Assembly (NCBI RefSeq): GCF_009745975.1 | Contig: NZ_WHOL01000126.1 | Location: 1-64,000 of the forward strand | From: Actinokineospora pegani | Lineage (GTDB): Bacteria > Actinomycetota > Actinomycetes > Mycobacteriales > Pseudonocardiaceae | Direction: 5' to 3' | DNA length: 64,000 nt | Shown: piece after piece, positions 18,204 to 26,171 of the stretch | How positions within the stretch are numbered: position 1 is the first letter of the stretch | How the letters are laid out: each line of letters starts with the position of its first letter | Translations under genes and position numbers: made by a program | Notes under the pieces: model-generated | Seen by the model: only the letters and a program-made list of their open reading frames with translations | What the model was told of the DNA's origin: nothing | The model's database searches: none

Positions 18204-19193
18204 ATGACGGAGATCGATGTGCCCCAGGTGGCCGATCCCGAGATCGCCGCCCTGATCCGGTCCGAGGTGGAGACCCGGTGGCCCGCCGATGTCTCCGGAC
18301 TCGACGAACTCGTCCGCTACGGCCTGGTGCCGTTCGGCAAGATGATGGGCCCCTGGCTGCTGGTGCGCTCCGCGCTGGCGGTCGGTGGGACGGTCGGGCC
18401 GGTGCTGCCCGCCGCGGTCGCGGTGGAGTGCGTCCAAGTGGGCGCGATGATGCACGACGACATCGTCGACGGCGACGGGCAGCGACGCGGCAAGGTCGCC
18501 GCGCACGCCGCCTTCGGCGCGTCGTCGGCGATCGTCGGCGGCGACGGGCTGTACTTCCACGGGTTCGCCGCGCTGGCCGACTGCCAGGCCGCGGGCGCGC
18601 CGGTGGAGGGGGTCGGCCGCGCGCTGACCATCCTGTCCCAGGCCGGTCTGCGCATCGGCGACGCGGCCATCCAGGAGATCAGGATGGGCGGCGGGATCTG
18701 CTCGACCGAGAGCTACCTGTCCATGATCCGCGACAAGAGCGGCGGGCTGCTGTGGATGGCCTGCGGCGTCGGCGCCGCGCTGAGCGGGGCCACCGAGCTG
18801 GAGCTGGCGGCGCTGCGCGACTACAGCGACCTGCTGGGCATCGCCTACCAGATCCGCGACGACCTGATGGCCTTCGACGGCACCCGCGCGGGCAAGCCGT
18901 CCACATCGGACGCCCGCAACGGCAGGCCGACGCTGCCGGTGCTGCTGGCCCACCGCCGGGCCCCCCGCGAGCACCAGCGGGCCATCGAGGTGCTGCTCGG
19001 CGACGCCGAGCTCACCGTCGACGAGCGCCACCGCCGGATAACGGCGCTGGTCGACGAGCACCAGGGCGTCGCGGCCGCGCGCGCGATGTCGCACCGCTAC
19101 GCCGATGAGGCGGGGAGGGCGCTGGCGGACCTGCCGCCCTCGCCGCACCGCAGCGCGCTCGCCGCGCTGACGGTCCCCGGCCACCTGGTCTGA
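18204..19193 (+). CDS. Polyprenyl synthetase-family prenyltransferase 1
   Basis: A 329-residue all-helical isoprenyl synthase homologue. The first Asp-rich motif is M-M-H-D-D-I-V-D-G-D (about residues 91-99); the second is Q-I-R-D-D-L-M-A-F-D-G-T. Both can bind Mg-diphosphate. Positions -4 and -5 before the first motif are Ala and Gly, so no aromatic plug limits chain length. The usual K-P-S and basic residues for the second diphosphate are partly kept. It could make a C20 or longer prenyl diphosphate or, as PaxC- and XiaM-type relatives do, transfer a prenyl group to indole. It begins the plus-strand arm; the next gene starts 43 bases later. Which of the two synthases makes the chain and which transfers it is open. 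Confidence 0.82.
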   Translation: MTEIDVPQVADPEIAALIRSEVETRWPADVSGLDELVRYGLVPFGKMMGPWLLVRSALAVGGTVGPVLPAAVAVECVQVGAMMHDDIVDGDGQRRGKVAAHAAFGASSAIVGGDGLYFHGFAALADCQAAGAPVEGVGRALTILSQAGLRIGDAAIQEIRMGGGICSTESYLSMIRDKSGGLLWMACGVGAALSGATELELAALRDYSDLLGIAYQIRDDLMAFDGTRAGKPSTSDARNGRPTLPVLLAHRRAPREHQRAIEVLLGDAELTVDERHRRITALVDEHQGVAAARAMSHRYADEAGRALADLPPSPHRSALAALTVPGHLV

Positions 19194-19236
19194 GGACCTT
19201 CCCGGTCTGCCCGCAGAGAACCCCGGAGGTGGCCCG

Positions 19237-19830
19237 TTGTCCGCGCCGACCTACGCAAGCTACTTGCACCTGGACGAACTGCTGTCGTTGCAGCGCCCGT
19301 TCAGCCCGCCGGACGACGTGGACCTGCACGACGCCGAGCGGCTGTTCATCGTCGTGCACCAGGCCTCGGAGGTGCTGCTCGGCCAGGCCCTCACCGACCT
19401 GCGGCGCATCGCCGGGCCCGGCGGCGCCGAGTCCGCCGGGCACCGGGCGGACCGGGCGACGTGGGTCGTGCACACGCTCGTGGGAAACGTCGGCCTGCTG
19501 CGCGAGGCGTTGCGGCCACGGGACTTCCTCGGCTTCCGCGACCTGTTCGGCAGCGCGAGCGGGTTGCAGTCCACCCAGTTCCAGGAGCTGTTCCGGCTGA
19601 CCGACCGGTTCGCCGCGGCGGGCCTACCCGACCGGGCGCGCGCCGAGCGGCTGCGGGCGGCCGTCGTCGCCTGGCGCGAGGCGCACCTGGAGCTGGTCCG
19701 GCACACGATCGGCGACCACCCCGGCTCCGGCGACACCTCCGGGATCGACTTCCTGCGGCGTCGGCTGACCGCCTCGGCCCGCGGCAAGGCGGTCGCCGCG
19801 CCGGGGTGCCCGGTCGGCGCCAACCACTGA
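19237..19830 (+). CDS. Shortened tryptophan 2,3-dioxygenase-like heme protein
   Basis: A 197-residue protein recognisable as TDO family from T-Y-A-S-Y-L-H-L-D-E-L-L near the N-terminus, L-F-I-V-V-H-Q (His41, equivalent to the active-site His55 of Xanthomonas TDO), F-R-D-x-x-G-x-A-S-G-L-Q-S-T-Q-F-Q-E, and a C-terminal E-A-H-x-E-L-V-R-H-T-I-G with G-S-G-D-T-S-G-I-D-F-L-R. His150 would be the heme ligand. It is about 80 residues shorter than normal TDOs, which use tryptophan for kynurenine synthesis. Relatives such as MarE do other indole oxidations. The TTG start follows GGAGG by 7 bases. In this cluster it hints at a tryptophan or indole-derived substrate. Confidence 0.75.
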   Translation: MSAPTYASYLHLDELLSLQRPFSPPDDVDLHDAERLFIVVHQASEVLLGQALTDLRRIAGPGGAESAGHRADRATWVVHTLVGNVGLLREALRPRDFLGFRDLFGSASGLQSTQFQELFRLTDRFAAAGLPDRARAERLRAAVVAWREAHLELVRHTIGDHPGSGDTSGIDFLRRRLTASARGKAVAAPGCPVGANH

Positions 19831-19849
19831 ACCCCTGGAAGGACAAGCG

Positions 19850-21205
19850 ATGCCCGCACAGAGCCTGGGCCACGTGGTCGTCCTCGGTGGCGGCGTGGCC
19901 GGTCTGCTGGCCGCCCACGTCCTGGCCCGGCACGCCGAGCGCGTGACGGTCGTCGAGCGCGACCACCCCGGCGCGGGCCCGGCCCCGCGCCCCGGCGTCC
20001 CCCAGTCCCGGCACACCCACGTCCTGCTGACCAGTGGCATCGACGCCTTGGACGCCCTGCTGCCCGGCCTGCCCGACGAGGTGCGGGCGGCGGGCGGGCC
20101 GCGCCTGGACATCCCCGGCGACGTCGGGGTGTGGCAGGGCGGGCAGTGGGTGAACCGGCGCAACCCCTCGCGCCCGGTCCTCACCGCCTCCCGGCCGCTG
20201 TTCGAGCACGTGCTGCGCGAGCGCGTCCTGTCCGGGCCCGGCATCGAGGTGCTGGCCTCGACCGAGGTCGTCGGCCTGACCGGCGACCCCGGCGCGGTCA
20301 CCGGGGTCGTCCTGCGCGAGCGGGGCGAGCAGGCGCGGCCCACGGGGTTGGCCGCCGACTTGGTCGTCGACGCCACCGGCCGCTCCAGCAGGCTCCCCAG
20401 GTGGTGGGCGGAACTGGGCGGCGGAGCGGTCGAGGAGGACCTGCTCGAGACCGGCCGCGCCTACGCGACCTGCGTGTTCGAGTCCGACGACGCCCCGCCG
20501 CAGGACATCGGCGGCTTCTACCTGGTGCCCGAGGCGGGCCAGCCGCTCGGCGCGATCGTGCTGCCCGCCGAGGGCGACCGCTGGATGGTCACCCTGTCCG
20601 GGCCGCGCGGGCAGGCCCCGCCCGCCGACGTGGCCGGGTTCGTCGACTTCGCCCGCCTGCTGCCGCACGACGCCCCGCACAAGTGGCTGAGCACCGCCCG
20701 CGCGGTCGGCCGCCCGTCCGGGTACCGGCACACGGCCAACCGGCGCCGCCGCTGGGACCGGGCGCTGCGCCGCACGACGGGCCTGCTCGTCGTCGGCGAC
20801 GCGCTCAGCGCCTTCAACCCCGTGTACGGGCAGGGGCTCTCGGTCTCCGCGCTCAACGCCGTCGCCCTGCGCGACGCCCTCGACCGCTCCGGCGAGGTGT
20901 CCCGGTGGCAGCGCGCGGTGCTGCGCTCGGGGGCGGGGGCCTGGGTGGTGGCGACCGGGGCCGACTCGCCGATGCCCGGAGCCGAGGGCGGCGCGCTGCG
21001 CTCCGGCCCGGTCGAGGGCGTGCTCAACCGCTACCTGGCCCGGGTCCGCGACCGCGTGCCCGGCGACCCGGTGGTGTGCGCGGCGTTCCGCGACGTGCTG
21101 TTCCTGCTCGCCCCGCCGACCAGCTTGCTGACGACTCCGGGGGTGCTCCGCCGGGCGCTGCTCTCCCCGGTGGTCCCCACCCCGCCCGACCTGCCCACCC
21201 GGTGA
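19850..21205 (+). CDS. FAD-dependent monooxygenase, possible prenyl-chain epoxidase
   Basis: A 451-residue class A flavoprotein. It has the dinucleotide site H-V-V-V-L-G-G-G-V-A-G-L with acidic V-V-E-R-D, a central D-A-T-G-R motif (V-V-D-A-T-G-R-S-S), and the FAD ribityl motif V-V-G-D-A-L-S-A-F-N-P-V-Y-G-Q-G (about residues 317-332). The sheet domain that contacts substrate is of the squalene epoxidase/geranylgeranyl reductase-like group rather than the phenol hydroxylase group. In indole-terpenoid pathways a PaxM- or XiaO-like flavoenzyme epoxidises the terminal prenyl alkene before membrane cyclisation, and this gene is the best candidate here. GGAAGG precedes the ATG. It ends 25 bases before a short coupled ORF. 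Confidence 0.8.
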   Translation: MPAQSLGHVVVLGGGVAGLLAAHVLARHAERVTVVERDHPGAGPAPRPGVPQSRHTHVLLTSGIDALDALLPGLPDEVRAAGGPRLDIPGDVGVWQGGQWVNRRNPSRPVLTASRPLFEHVLRERVLSGPGIEVLASTEVVGLTGDPGAVTGVVLRERGEQARPTGLAADLVVDATGRSSRLPRWWAELGGGAVEEDLLETGRAYATCVFESDDAPPQDIGGFYLVPEAGQPLGAIVLPAEGDRWMVTLSGPRGQAPPADVAGFVDFARLLPHDAPHKWLSTARAVGRPSGYRHTANRRRRWDRALRRTTGLLVVGDALSAFNPVYGQGLSVSALNAVALRDALDRSGEVSRWQRAVLRSGAGAWVVATGADSPMPGAEGGALRSGPVEGVLNRYLARVRDRVPGDPVVCAAFRDVLFLLAPPTSLLTTPGVLRRALLSPVVPTPPDLPTR

Positions 21206-21230
21206 CCGCCCGACAGCGAAGGTGACACCC

Positions 21231-21287
21231 ATGCGCGACAACCGCGGCCTGACAGTCCACATCGGAGCAGAGGAGGTGGCGGCATGA
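21231..21287 (+). CDS. 18-codon ORF translationally coupled to prenyl synthase 2 (tentative)
   Basis: ATG at 21231 after GAAGG, encoding MRDNRGLTVHIGAEEVAA. Its TGA overlaps the ATG of the next gene (ATGA), and the AGGAGG of that gene lies inside the small ORF. It is too short for homology; it may be a coupling leader, a remnant, or spurious. Confidence 0.4.
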   Translation: MRDNRGLTVHIGAEEVAA

Positions 21288-22309
21288 CCACGACACCGGT
21301 CCGCAGGCTGCCAGGGGCGATCGAGGCCGGGCTGCGGCTGGTCGACCCCGCGCTGCGCGCCGCCGTGCGCGAGCACCTGTGCGGGGAGGCGGCCACGATC
21401 GCCCGCTACCACCAGGGCTGGATCGAGGCCGACGGCACGCCCACCAGCGCCTGGGGCGGCAAGCTGCTGCGCCCCGCGCTGGCCCTGCTCGGCGCCCAGG
21501 CCGCGGGCGGGCCCGCCGAGGGCGGCGTCCCGGCCGCGGTGGCGATCGAGTTCGTGCACAACTTCTCACTGCTGCACGACGACATCATGGACGGCGACAC
21601 CGAGCGCCGCGGCCGGGCCACCGCCTGGACCGTCTTCGGCGTCCCGCAGACAATCCTGTCCGGCGACGCCCTGCTCACCGCCGCCGTGTCGGTCCTGCTC
21701 GACTCGGGCGCCCCGGGTGCGGCGCGGGCGGCGACGTCGCTCATGACGGGCACCCAGCGCATGATCACCGGCCAGGCCTCCGACGTCGACTTCGAACGCC
21801 GCGACGACGTCACCCTGGCCGAGTGCGTCCGGATGGCGGGCGACAAGACCGGCGCCCTGCTGGCCTGCGCCTGCTCCCTCGGCGCCGCCCTGGTCGGCGC
21901 CGACCGCGACCTAGTCGACCGCCTGGCCGCCTTCGGCGAGAACGTCGGCCTGGCCTTCCAGTTGGTCGACGACCTCCTGGGCATCTGGGGCGACCCCGAC
22001 CGCACCGGCAAGCAGGTCGGGGCCGACCTCCGGGCCCGCAAGAAGTCCCTCCCCGTCGTCGCCGCCCTCAACGCCCCCGGCTCCACGGCCCTGGCCACCG
22101 CCTACCTCCGCCCCGGCCACCTCGACGAGCAGGCCGTCGCCCACGTCACCGCGCTGATCGAGTCCCTCGGCGGACGGGCCTGGGCCCAGGACGAGGCCGA
22201 GCGCCGCATCGCCGCCGCCCGCGACGCCCTCCTCGGCGCCGACCTCCCCGACGACGTCCGCCAGTCCTTCTTCGACGTCGCCGCCTTCATCACCGGGAGG
22301 GCCTTCTGA
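21284..22309 (+). CDS. Polyprenyl diphosphate synthase 2, probable GGPP synthase
   Basis: A 341-residue trans-isoprenyl diphosphate synthase. The first Asp-rich motif is F-S-L-L-H-D-D-I-M-D-G-D-x-x-R-R; the second is F-Q-L-V-D-D-L-L-G-I-W-G-D. G-G-K-L-L-R-P and G-Q-A-S-D-V-D-F-E are the IPP and helix motifs. A Phe at position -5 with an uninserted D-D-x-x-D resembles type I (archaeal-like) GGPP synthases, so C20 is the best guess, with C15 possible. AGGAGG is 7 bases before the ATG. It closes the plus-strand arm; a hairpin follows the stop. Precursor IPP/DMAPP would come from the MEP pathway that includes ispG at the window edge. Confidence 0.88.
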   Translation: MTTTPVRRLPGAIEAGLRLVDPALRAAVREHLCGEAATIARYHQGWIEADGTPTSAWGGKLLRPALALLGAQAAGGPAEGGVPAAVAIEFVHNFSLLHDDIMDGDTERRGRATAWTVFGVPQTILSGDALLTAAVSVLLDSGAPGAARAATSLMTGTQRMITGQASDVDFERRDDVTLAECVRMAGDKTGALLACACSLGAALVGADRDLVDRLAAFGENVGLAFQLVDDLLGIWGDPDRTGKQVGADLRARKKSLPVVAALNAPGSTALATAYLRPGHLDEQAVAHVTALIESLGGRAWAQDEAERRIAAARDALLGADLPDDVRQSFFDVAAFITGRAF

Positions 22310-22312
22310 GCT

Positions 22313-22336
22313 GACCGGCACCCGCCCCGGCCGGTC
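22313..22336 (+). terminator. Short GC hairpin after prenyl synthase 2
   Basis: GACCGGC and GCCGGTC (7 bp) flank a 10-base loop starting 4 bases after the stop. It has no U-tract; a modest terminator candidate for the right arm of the cluster. Confidence 0.45.
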
Positions 22337-22383
22337 GCGCGGCTGCGCCTACCATCGGGTCCGAGTCGGGAGGGGGCTTGGGC

Positions 22384-23979
22384 GTGGCCGTTCGGGGGTC
22401 TGGGGTGAGCGGGCGGTGGGTGACCGCCGGGGTGTGGGTCGGCGTCGCGGTGCCGTTCCTGCTGGCGGTGTGGGCGGCCGCGCGGAGCACGCGGGTCAAC
22501 CTGCTGCTGGACTTCTGGTACGTCCTGTCCAAGGTCACCGACGACGGGGGCGGGCTGCTGGTCGGCCCCCTGTTCTCCTACTACCTCGAGCAGCCGTTCG
22601 CTGTGCCGTCGCTGCTGTTCTACTCGGACGCCGCGGTGTTCGGCGGGGACAACCGCGTGCTGACCGTGTTGGCCGTCGTCCTGCTCGGGGTGGTGGTGGC
22701 GGCGCTGGTGTCCATGCTGGCGCCGCGCGGGGCGGTGCGCGCGGCGGTGGCCGTGGTGTTCTCGTCCCTGGTGTTCACCCCGCACCTGTCCGAGCTGTGG
22801 GTGCAGGCGTCGAACGGCGTGAGCTGGGCCCCGGCGCTGGCGCTGGCCGTCTGCGCGCTGGCCGCCGCGCACCGGGGCAGGCACGTCCCGGCCCTCGTCG
22901 CGGCGGTCGGGGCGACGCTGTCGTTCGGGTCGGGGCTGGCGGTGTGGTTCCCGCTGGCGGTGGTCGCGTGGGTGCGGCGGGACAAGCGGTGGGCGCTCGC
23001 GCACCTCGGCGCCGGGGTGGTCGTCGTGGGGGCGTGGCTGCTGACCCGGCCACCCGGTCCGCAGGCGGGCGCCATCCCGGGGTTCGCGCCGGTCGAGCAG
23101 GCCAAGGTCGTGCTGGCCACGCTCGGCGCGGTGTGGTCCGCGGAGAGCCCGAGGACCGCCGTGGTCGCGGGTGGGCTGGTCGCGCTCGTCCTGCTGGTGC
23201 TGGTGATCTTCACACTGGGCGAGCGGGACCCGCTCGACGCCGGGTGGATCGGGCTCGCCGGGTACGCGGGAGCGCTGGCGGTGCTGATCGGCGTCGGCCG
23301 GGCCAGCGACGCCGTGCCGGGCAGCAACACGGGGATGCTCAGCCGCTACGCCGTGGTGGGTGTGCTGGCGCTGTGCGCGGTGATCGCCATGGTCGTCCGC
23401 CGCGTTCCGGCCCGGCGGTCGACGGCCGTGGCGGGGGTCGCGGTCGCGGTGCTGGTCGTGGGCGCCACCTACGCCGCGGGCCTGCCCAAGGAAGCCGCCG
23501 TCCGCGCCTCGTACGCGCCGCTCGGGGTTGTCCCGGTCGCGCTGCGGATGGAGTCGGTGCCCGCGCTGGACCAGCTCGACATCGAGCCGACGGTGCTGCC
23601 CGCCGCCAAGGCCCTGGGCATGTACCCCTTCGACGGCGGGTTCACCCTCGGCTGCCACGGCGTCGAGCTCGGCGACACCGTCGACCTGGGCCGCGTCGAG
23701 GACCTCCCACCCAGCGCGGGGACGGTCGACTCCCGGACCCTGGTCCAGGACACGGTCGTCGCCGGCTGGGCCGCCATCCCCGCGGACTGCGTCCTCGCGG
23801 TGTCCGCCGAGGGCGAGGTCGTCGGCGGCGGTGTCACCAGGCTCCAGCGCCCCGACGTCCCGCACGCCGACGGCCTGGCCGGGTTCCGGGTCGTGCTCGG
23901 GCCCGGGACGCGGGACGTGCTCGTGCACGACGGGCAGGTCCTGCGCCGGGTCACCGGCCGAGCCGATCCCGAGGCCTGA
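22384..23979 (+). CDS. Polytopic membrane protein of unknown function
   Basis: A 531-residue protein. About the first 390 residues hold ten or more hydrophobic segments separated by short basic loops (R-R-D-K-R, R-R-V-P-A-R-R). The last 140 residues are hydrophilic and probably extracytoplasmic, with Cys pairs (G-C-H-G, D-C-V). The overall shape recalls GT-C glycosyltransferases, but I see no catalytic D-D or D-E motif in the first loop that would prove it. The GTG at 22384 has GGGAGGGGG 7 bases upstream; a TTG two codons earlier is too close to it. It stands alone after the biosynthetic cluster and may or may not belong to it. Confidence 0.7.
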   Translation: MAVRGSGVSGRWVTAGVWVGVAVPFLLAVWAAARSTRVNLLLDFWYVLSKVTDDGGGLLVGPLFSYYLEQPFAVPSLLFYSDAAVFGGDNRVLTVLAVVLLGVVVAALVSMLAPRGAVRAAVAVVFSSLVFTPHLSELWVQASNGVSWAPALALAVCALAAAHRGRHVPALVAAVGATLSFGSGLAVWFPLAVVAWVRRDKRWALAHLGAGVVVVGAWLLTRPPGPQAGAIPGFAPVEQAKVVLATLGAVWSAESPRTAVVAGGLVALVLLVLVIFTLGERDPLDAGWIGLAGYAGALAVLIGVGRASDAVPGSNTGMLSRYAVVGVLALCAVIAMVVRRVPARRSTAVAGVAVAVLVVGATYAAGLPKEAAVRASYAPLGVVPVALRMESVPALDQLDIEPTVLPAAKALGMYPFDGGFTLGCHGVELGDTVDLGRVEDLPPSAGTVDSRTLVQDTVVAGWAAIPADCVLAVSAEGEVVGGGVTRLQRPDVPHADGLAGFRVVLGPGTRDVLVHDGQVLRRVTGRADPEA

Positions 23980-24214
23980 AACGCCCTCTACCCGTCTGGA
24001 ACACATGTCGGCGGTAAACCTCGGGTTTTCGTCGCCATGGGTGCGCCGCGGCGGGACGGGCTGTCCGCCGTTCACGCTGCCGGGTGGTGGCCGGTGGCGG
24101 GCGAACGCGAAGCGGAACGGGGAGACGATCAGTGCGACCATGATCGAGTCGTGGCTGCCCGGTGGGGTTGATAAAGCTGGATAAGCAACGTCCCACCAGC
24201 GAGGAAGCCAACAG

Positions 24215-24601
24215 ATGCGCCACGAGAAGACAGCTCGAATCGCCGCCGCCGTCACCGCCGTCGTCGCGCTCTCCGGGATCGGGGTCGCGGCCGCCCTCGC
24301 CGAGCCCGTCGCACCCACCGCCGGGGTGAGCCAGCCCGCCCCGTCCACGACCCCCTCGCAGTCCTCGGAGCCCTCGGAGGAGCCGACCTGCGAGGAGCCC
24401 ACCCCGTCGGAGTCCTCGTCCTCGACCCCGTCCACGACCCCGTCGAGCGCCGCGGGCGAGCGCCAGCCCGACCCGACGTCCTCGGCCACGTCATCGACCC
24501 AGCCTTCGGAGGAGCCGGACCCGTGCGAGACCCCGTCGGAGGAGCCGACCTCGTCCTCCCCGTCCTCCTCGACCTCCCCGTCCGGCGAGAGCGGGGCATG
24601 A
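24215..24601 (+). CDS. Small secreted Ser/Pro/Glu/Thr-rich protein
   Basis: A 128-residue protein with a signal peptide (basic M-R-H-E-K-T-A-R, hydrophobic core to about residue 29, A-L-A cleavage site) followed by a low-complexity region made almost wholly of S, P, E and T, with S-E-E-P recurring five or more times and two isolated Cys. Such regions are cell-wall spacers or mucin-like secreted peptides; no folded domain is visible. GAGGAAG precedes the ATG. It faces the CitE-like gene across a strong bidirectional hairpin. Function unknown. Confidence 0.6.
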   Translation: MRHEKTARIAAAVTAVVALSGIGVAAALAEPVAPTAGVSQPAPSTTPSQSSEPSEEPTCEEPTPSESSSSTPSTTPSSAAGERQPDPTSSATSSTQPSEEPDPCETPSEEPTSSSPSSSTSPSGESGA

Positions 24602-24605
24602 GTGG

Positions 24606-24642
24606 TCCCGCCTGTGCGCGGCGCCCCCGCGCACAGGCGGGA
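24606..24642. terminator. Bidirectional 16-bp perfect hairpin
   Basis: TCCCGCCTGTGCGCGG pairs perfectly with CCGCGCACAGGCGGGA around a 5-base loop, directly after the secreted protein stop and in front of the converging CitE-like gene's 3' end. A likely shared terminator. Confidence 0.8.
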
Positions 24643-24732
24643 GTCCCACGACGCAGGCGAACCGCGCGCCGGTCAGCGGATTCCCGGTCGTCCTGACCGG
24701 GGCGGTTCATGTCCTAACAGGACAGACGTGGG

Positions 24733-25515
24733 TCAGGGCGCCCCGGCGCGGGCCAGCAGCGCCCGGGCGCGCTCCAGCACGGGCCGGTCGACCATCTGCC
24801 CGTCGTACCGGGCGACCGCCCCGTCGGCCACCGCGGCGAGCAGCCCGCGCGCCCAGGCCAGTTCCTCGGCGCTGGGAGCCAGGCCGGTGTTGACCGCCGC
24901 CACCTGGTTCGGGTGGACGCAGAGCTTGGCGGTGAAGCCGAGGGCGGCGGCGTGCCGGAGGTCGGCGTCGAGCACCTCGGCCGAGCGCAGGTCGGTGGTG
25001 GCGCCGTCGACCGGCCCCGGCAGCCCGGCGGCCGCGGCGGCGAGCACGAGGGTCGACCGGGCGTGCCGCAGCGCGTCGTGGTCGCGGTGGTCGACGCCGA
25101 GCTGGGTGGCCAGGTCGACGCTGCCGAAGGCCAGCCGCACCACCCCCGGCGCCGCGCACACCGCGTCCACGTCCCGCACCCCGCGGGCCGTCTCGACCAG
25201 GGCGATCACCGGCACCCCCGCGGGCAGGTCGCGCTCGGCCTTGGGCACCATGACGGCCCGGGCGCCGCGCGCCGCGGCGAGGTCGTCGTCGTGCCACTCG
25301 GTCCCCAGCGCGTTGACCCGGACCACGGCCTGACCGCCTGCAGCCAACCACTGCCGCGCGTTCTCCCTGGCCGCGGGCTTGTCCTCGGGCGCGACAGCGT
25401 CCTCGAGGTCGATGACCACCACGTCCGCGCCGCTGGCCGCGGCCTTGTCGAACCGCTCCGGCCGGTCGCCGGGGACGAACAGGAAGCTCCGCGCGCTCAC
25501 CAGGTCCCGGCCCAT
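24733..25515 (-). CDS. CitE-like CoA ester lyase (HpcH/HpaI family)
   Basis: A 260-residue TIM-barrel protein. R-S-F-L-F-V-P-G-D-R-P-E-R opens the barrel, V-V-I-D-L-E-D-A-V-A gives the Mg-ligand Glu/Asp, V-R-V-N follows, and L-V-E-T-A-R-G-V carries the second Glu ligand. Stand-alone CitE homologues (CitE2, Mcl, CLYBL type) cleave or form malyl-, citramalyl- or similar CoA esters rather than serving the citrate lyase complex. No citD/citF genes are nearby. Substrate unknown. Its 5' side faces the PAP2 gene divergently, about 98 bases away. Confidence 0.85.
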   Translation of the reverse strand: MGRDLVSARSFLFVPGDRPERFDKAAASGADVVVIDLEDAVAPEDKPAARENARQWLAAGGQAVVRVNALGTEWHDDDLAAARGARAVMVPKAERDLPAGVPVIALVETARGVRDVDAVCAAPGVVRLAFGSVDLATQLGVDHRDHDALRHARSTLVLAAAAAGLPGPVDGATTDLRSAEVLDADLRHAAALGFTAKLCVHPNQVAAVNTGLAPSAEELAWARGLLAAVADGAVARYDGQMVDRPVLERARALLARAGAP

Positions 25516-25613
25516 GCCCGGCAGCCTACCGAGCGGCCGGTTGACGAAAGTAAGGGTCGACCCTCGCCGGTCGGCAGCGTCGCGGGCCCACCCCCGCGCC
25601 CCAGCGTCGAGGC

Positions 25614-26171
25614 ATGATCGAGTTCTTCGCGACGGCAGTGACGGACGGCGTGATCCTGGTCCTGGGGGCGCTGCTCCTGGTCGCCTGGTGGCGCGCCAGG
25701 ACCAACGACGCGGCGGCGGTGGCCAGGGCCCTGCTCGGCCCGGCGGCCGTCGTCGTGGCCTACCTGGTGAGCGAGGTGGTCAAGGTGCTCTGGCGCCAGG
25801 ACCGACCGTGCCGCACGGCGCCCTCCCTCATCGAGTGCCCGGAGGTCGGCGACTGGTCGTTCCCCAGCAACCACGCGACCGTCGCGGCCGCCGCCGCCGT
25901 GGCGCTGCTGTGGTCCGGGTGGCGGTGGGGCGCGGCGGGCGCGGTCCTGGCGGTCGTCGCGGCTTCCTCGCGGGTGCTGGTGGGGGTGCACCACGTGCAC
26001 GACGTGGTCGCGGGGATGGCGCTGGGCGCGGCGGTCGTGGCGACGGTGTCGCTGCTGCTGGGCGGTGTCACCACGGGGGTGGCGCGGGCCCGGTGCCGCG
26101 GGAGGGCGGCGTTCGTCGTCGGACGGGTGTGTGATGCTCCGACAGTGACGTTGCCGCGGGTTCGGGGGTGA
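25614..26171 (+). CDS. PAP2-family membrane phosphatase
   Basis: A 185-residue integral membrane phosphatase with four to five hydrophobic segments. The three-part PAP2 site is present: K-V-L-W-R-Q-D-R-P (motif 1), F-P-S-N-H-A (motif 2, with Asn where P-S-G-H is usual), and S-R-V-L-V-G-V-H-H-V-H-D (motif 3, with the nucleophile His). It probably dephosphorylates a lipid phosphate such as undecaprenyl diphosphate or a phosphatidic acid. Its stop overlaps the GTG of the kinase gene (GTGA), making it the first gene of a three-gene operon with a two-component pair. Confidence 0.88.
   Translation: MIEFFATAVTDGVILVLGALLLVAWWRARTNDAAAVARALLGPAAVVVAYLVSEVVKVLWRQDRPCRTAPSLIECPEVGDWSFPSNHATVAAAAAVALLWSGWRWGAAGAVLAVVAASSRVLVGVHHVHDVVAGMALGAAVVATVSLLLGGVTTGVARARCRGRAAFVVGRVCDAPTVTLPRVRG

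Noticed and set aside
8208-22309. Classical PKS, NRPS or soluble class I terpene synthase in the cluster
   Set aside because: No ketosynthase, adenylation or condensation domain is present. The only D-D-x-x-D motifs belong to the two polyprenyl synthetase homologues, so the cyclase assignment rests on the membrane protein.
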